Shown piece by piece: positions 63,329 through 64,000 of a stretch of DNA of 64,000 bases. Below the pieces are notes generated by a model. The model did not search any database, had not been told where the DNA came from, and saw nothing but the letters and a program-made list of their open reading frames with translations. The first letter of the stretch is position 1. Every line of letters begins with the position of its first letter. The stretch lies in contig CAVWOU010000010.1 in the NCBI GenBank assembly GCA_963756745.1, forward strand, positions 744,001-808,000, given 5' to 3'. Both the position numbers and the translations under genes were made by a program. The stretch comes from DASPWW01 sp963756745. GTDB lineage: Bacteria; Actinomycetota; Thermoleophilia; Solirubrobacterales; 70-9.

Positions 63329-64000
63329 ATGGCCACGTCCGCATCTAAAGAGACGCCTATCGGCTACGGCAGCATGAAGCGCAAGGAGGATGCGCGCTTC
63401 ATTCGCGGCCAGGGCAAGTACCTCGACGACATCGTCCTGCCCGAGATGCTGCACGGCGCCGTGCTGCGAAGCCCGTATGCCCACGCACGCATCGTCTCGA
63501 TCGACACCGCCGCGGCGCTTGCCCACCCCAAGGTGCACAGAGTGATCACGGCCAAGGACCTGGAGACCTTGGGCCTGGCCTGGATGCCGACGATCTCGTA
63601 CGACTCGCAGGCCGTGCTGGCGGGCGACAAGGTCAGATTCCAGGGCCAGGAGGTTGCCTTCGTCGTCGCCGAGGATCGCTACGCGGCGCGCGACGCGCTT
63701 CCGCTGATCGACGTCGAGTACGAGCCTCTGCCGGCCGTCGTCAACGCCCGCAAGGCGCTCGACCCCGACGCGCCGCTGATCCGCGACGACAAGCCGGGCC
63801 AGACGGACAACCTCGCCAGCCCCAACTGGGAGGCCGGCGATCGGGAGGAGGCGGACCGGGTGTTCGCTGAGGCCGACACCGTCGTGACCAGGGACATGAT
63901 CTACCCGCGCTGCCATCCGGCCCCGCTCGAGACCTGCGGAATGATCGCCGACATGAACCCGGAGACGGGCCAGCTCGACCTCTACAACGGCAACCAGGCC
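63329..64000 (+). CDS. coxL: CO dehydrogenase large (molybdenum) subunit, 5' part
   Basis: The first 224 residues of the large subunit; the gene runs off the window. MKRKEDARFIRGQGKYLDDI, HGAVLRSPYAHARIVSIDT, KVRFQGQEVAFVVAEDRYAA and PRCHPAPLETCGMIADMNP match the start of CO-oxidising large subunits closely, and the coxM-coxS-coxL order is the one of form I operons. The AYRCSFR active-site loop that separates form I from form II lies beyond the edge. ATG 63329 has AGAGGAG upstream. Confidence 0.93.
   Translation, partial: MATSASKETPIGYGSMKRKEDARFIRGQGKYLDDIVLPEMLHGAVLRSPYAHARIVSIDTAAALAHPKVHRVITAKDLETLGLAWMPTISYDSQAVLAGDKVRFQGQEVAFVVAEDRYAARDALPLIDVEYEPLPAVVNARKALDPDAPLIRDDKPGQTDNLASPNWEAGDREEADRVFAEADTVVTRDMIYPRCHPAPLETCGMIADMNPETGQLDLYNGNQA

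Overview
The window is a 64 kb piece of a very GC-rich chromosome with dense, mostly short-spaced genes, many GTG/TTG starts, ATGA/GTGA overlaps, and a recurring TANNNT box 6-10 nt before start codons (leaderless transcription). Gene content (Rex, GCS2-type glutamate-cysteine ligase, SigG-like ECF sigma factor with a SnoaL-like tail, H+-pumping pyrophosphatase, form I-like CO dehydrogenase genes) fits an aerobic actinobacterium, probably a deep-branching class such as Thermoleophilia; that placement is inference. There is no phage, integrase, CRISPR array or rRNA; one tRNA (Gln, CTG) is present. Several single-base frameshifts occur, which may be real gene decay or assembly error.

Layout. 0-5 kb: a universal-stress-like protein, an APC permease, a zinc-ribbon membrane protein, a TIGR01777 epimerase and an ACT-domain malic enzyme. 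5-20 kb: DNA and genome maintenance (polA, uvrB, uvrA) with rpsA, coaE, a lytic transglycosylase, an FAD oxidoreductase, a 5'-truncated agmatinase remnant and a frameshifted coiled-coil gene. 20-24 kb: a pantothenate operon (DUF2520 oxidoreductase, panC, panB) and a family 4 uracil-DNA glycosylase. 24-29.6 kb: tsaE-tsaB-rimI-tsaD (t6A tRNA modification and ribosomal protein acetylation), a glutaredoxin-like gene, rex, a glutamate-cysteine ligase and a small helical protein. 29.6-37 kb: hppA, then two tandem APC transporters with C-terminal stress-protein-like domains (the first broken by frameshifts) followed by two TrkA/RCK proteins, suggesting a nucleotide-gated ion uptake module. 37-40 kb: an FAD reductase whose frame runs into tRNA-Gln, a broken HNH endonuclease, a monooxygenase-like protein and a lipoprotein.

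40-50 kb: a heterodimeric ABC exporter with one degenerate ATP site, a kelch protein, a RhtA-like exporter, a sulfotransferase and a secreted PhoD-like phosphatase. 48.7-53.3 kb: zwf facing a GH65 phosphorylase plus beta-phosphoglucomutase, which together could feed disaccharide carbon via glucose-1-phosphate into glucose-6-phosphate and the pentose phosphate pathway. 53-59 kb: an ECF sigma factor, a spermidine/putrescine-type binding protein with an unusual fused PotB-PotC permease (no ATPase nearby) and glutamate dehydrogenase. 59-64 kb: YceI, coxG, a tight run of five small single-span membrane proteins, then coxM-coxS-coxL (cut by the window edge).

The most novel-looking items are (1) a dispersed intergenic element of about 84-120 bp in three copies whose terminal inverted repeats differ between copies by compensating base changes, (2) the five-gene membrane-anchor cassette inside the CO dehydrogenase locus, and (3) the APC-USP/RCK cluster.
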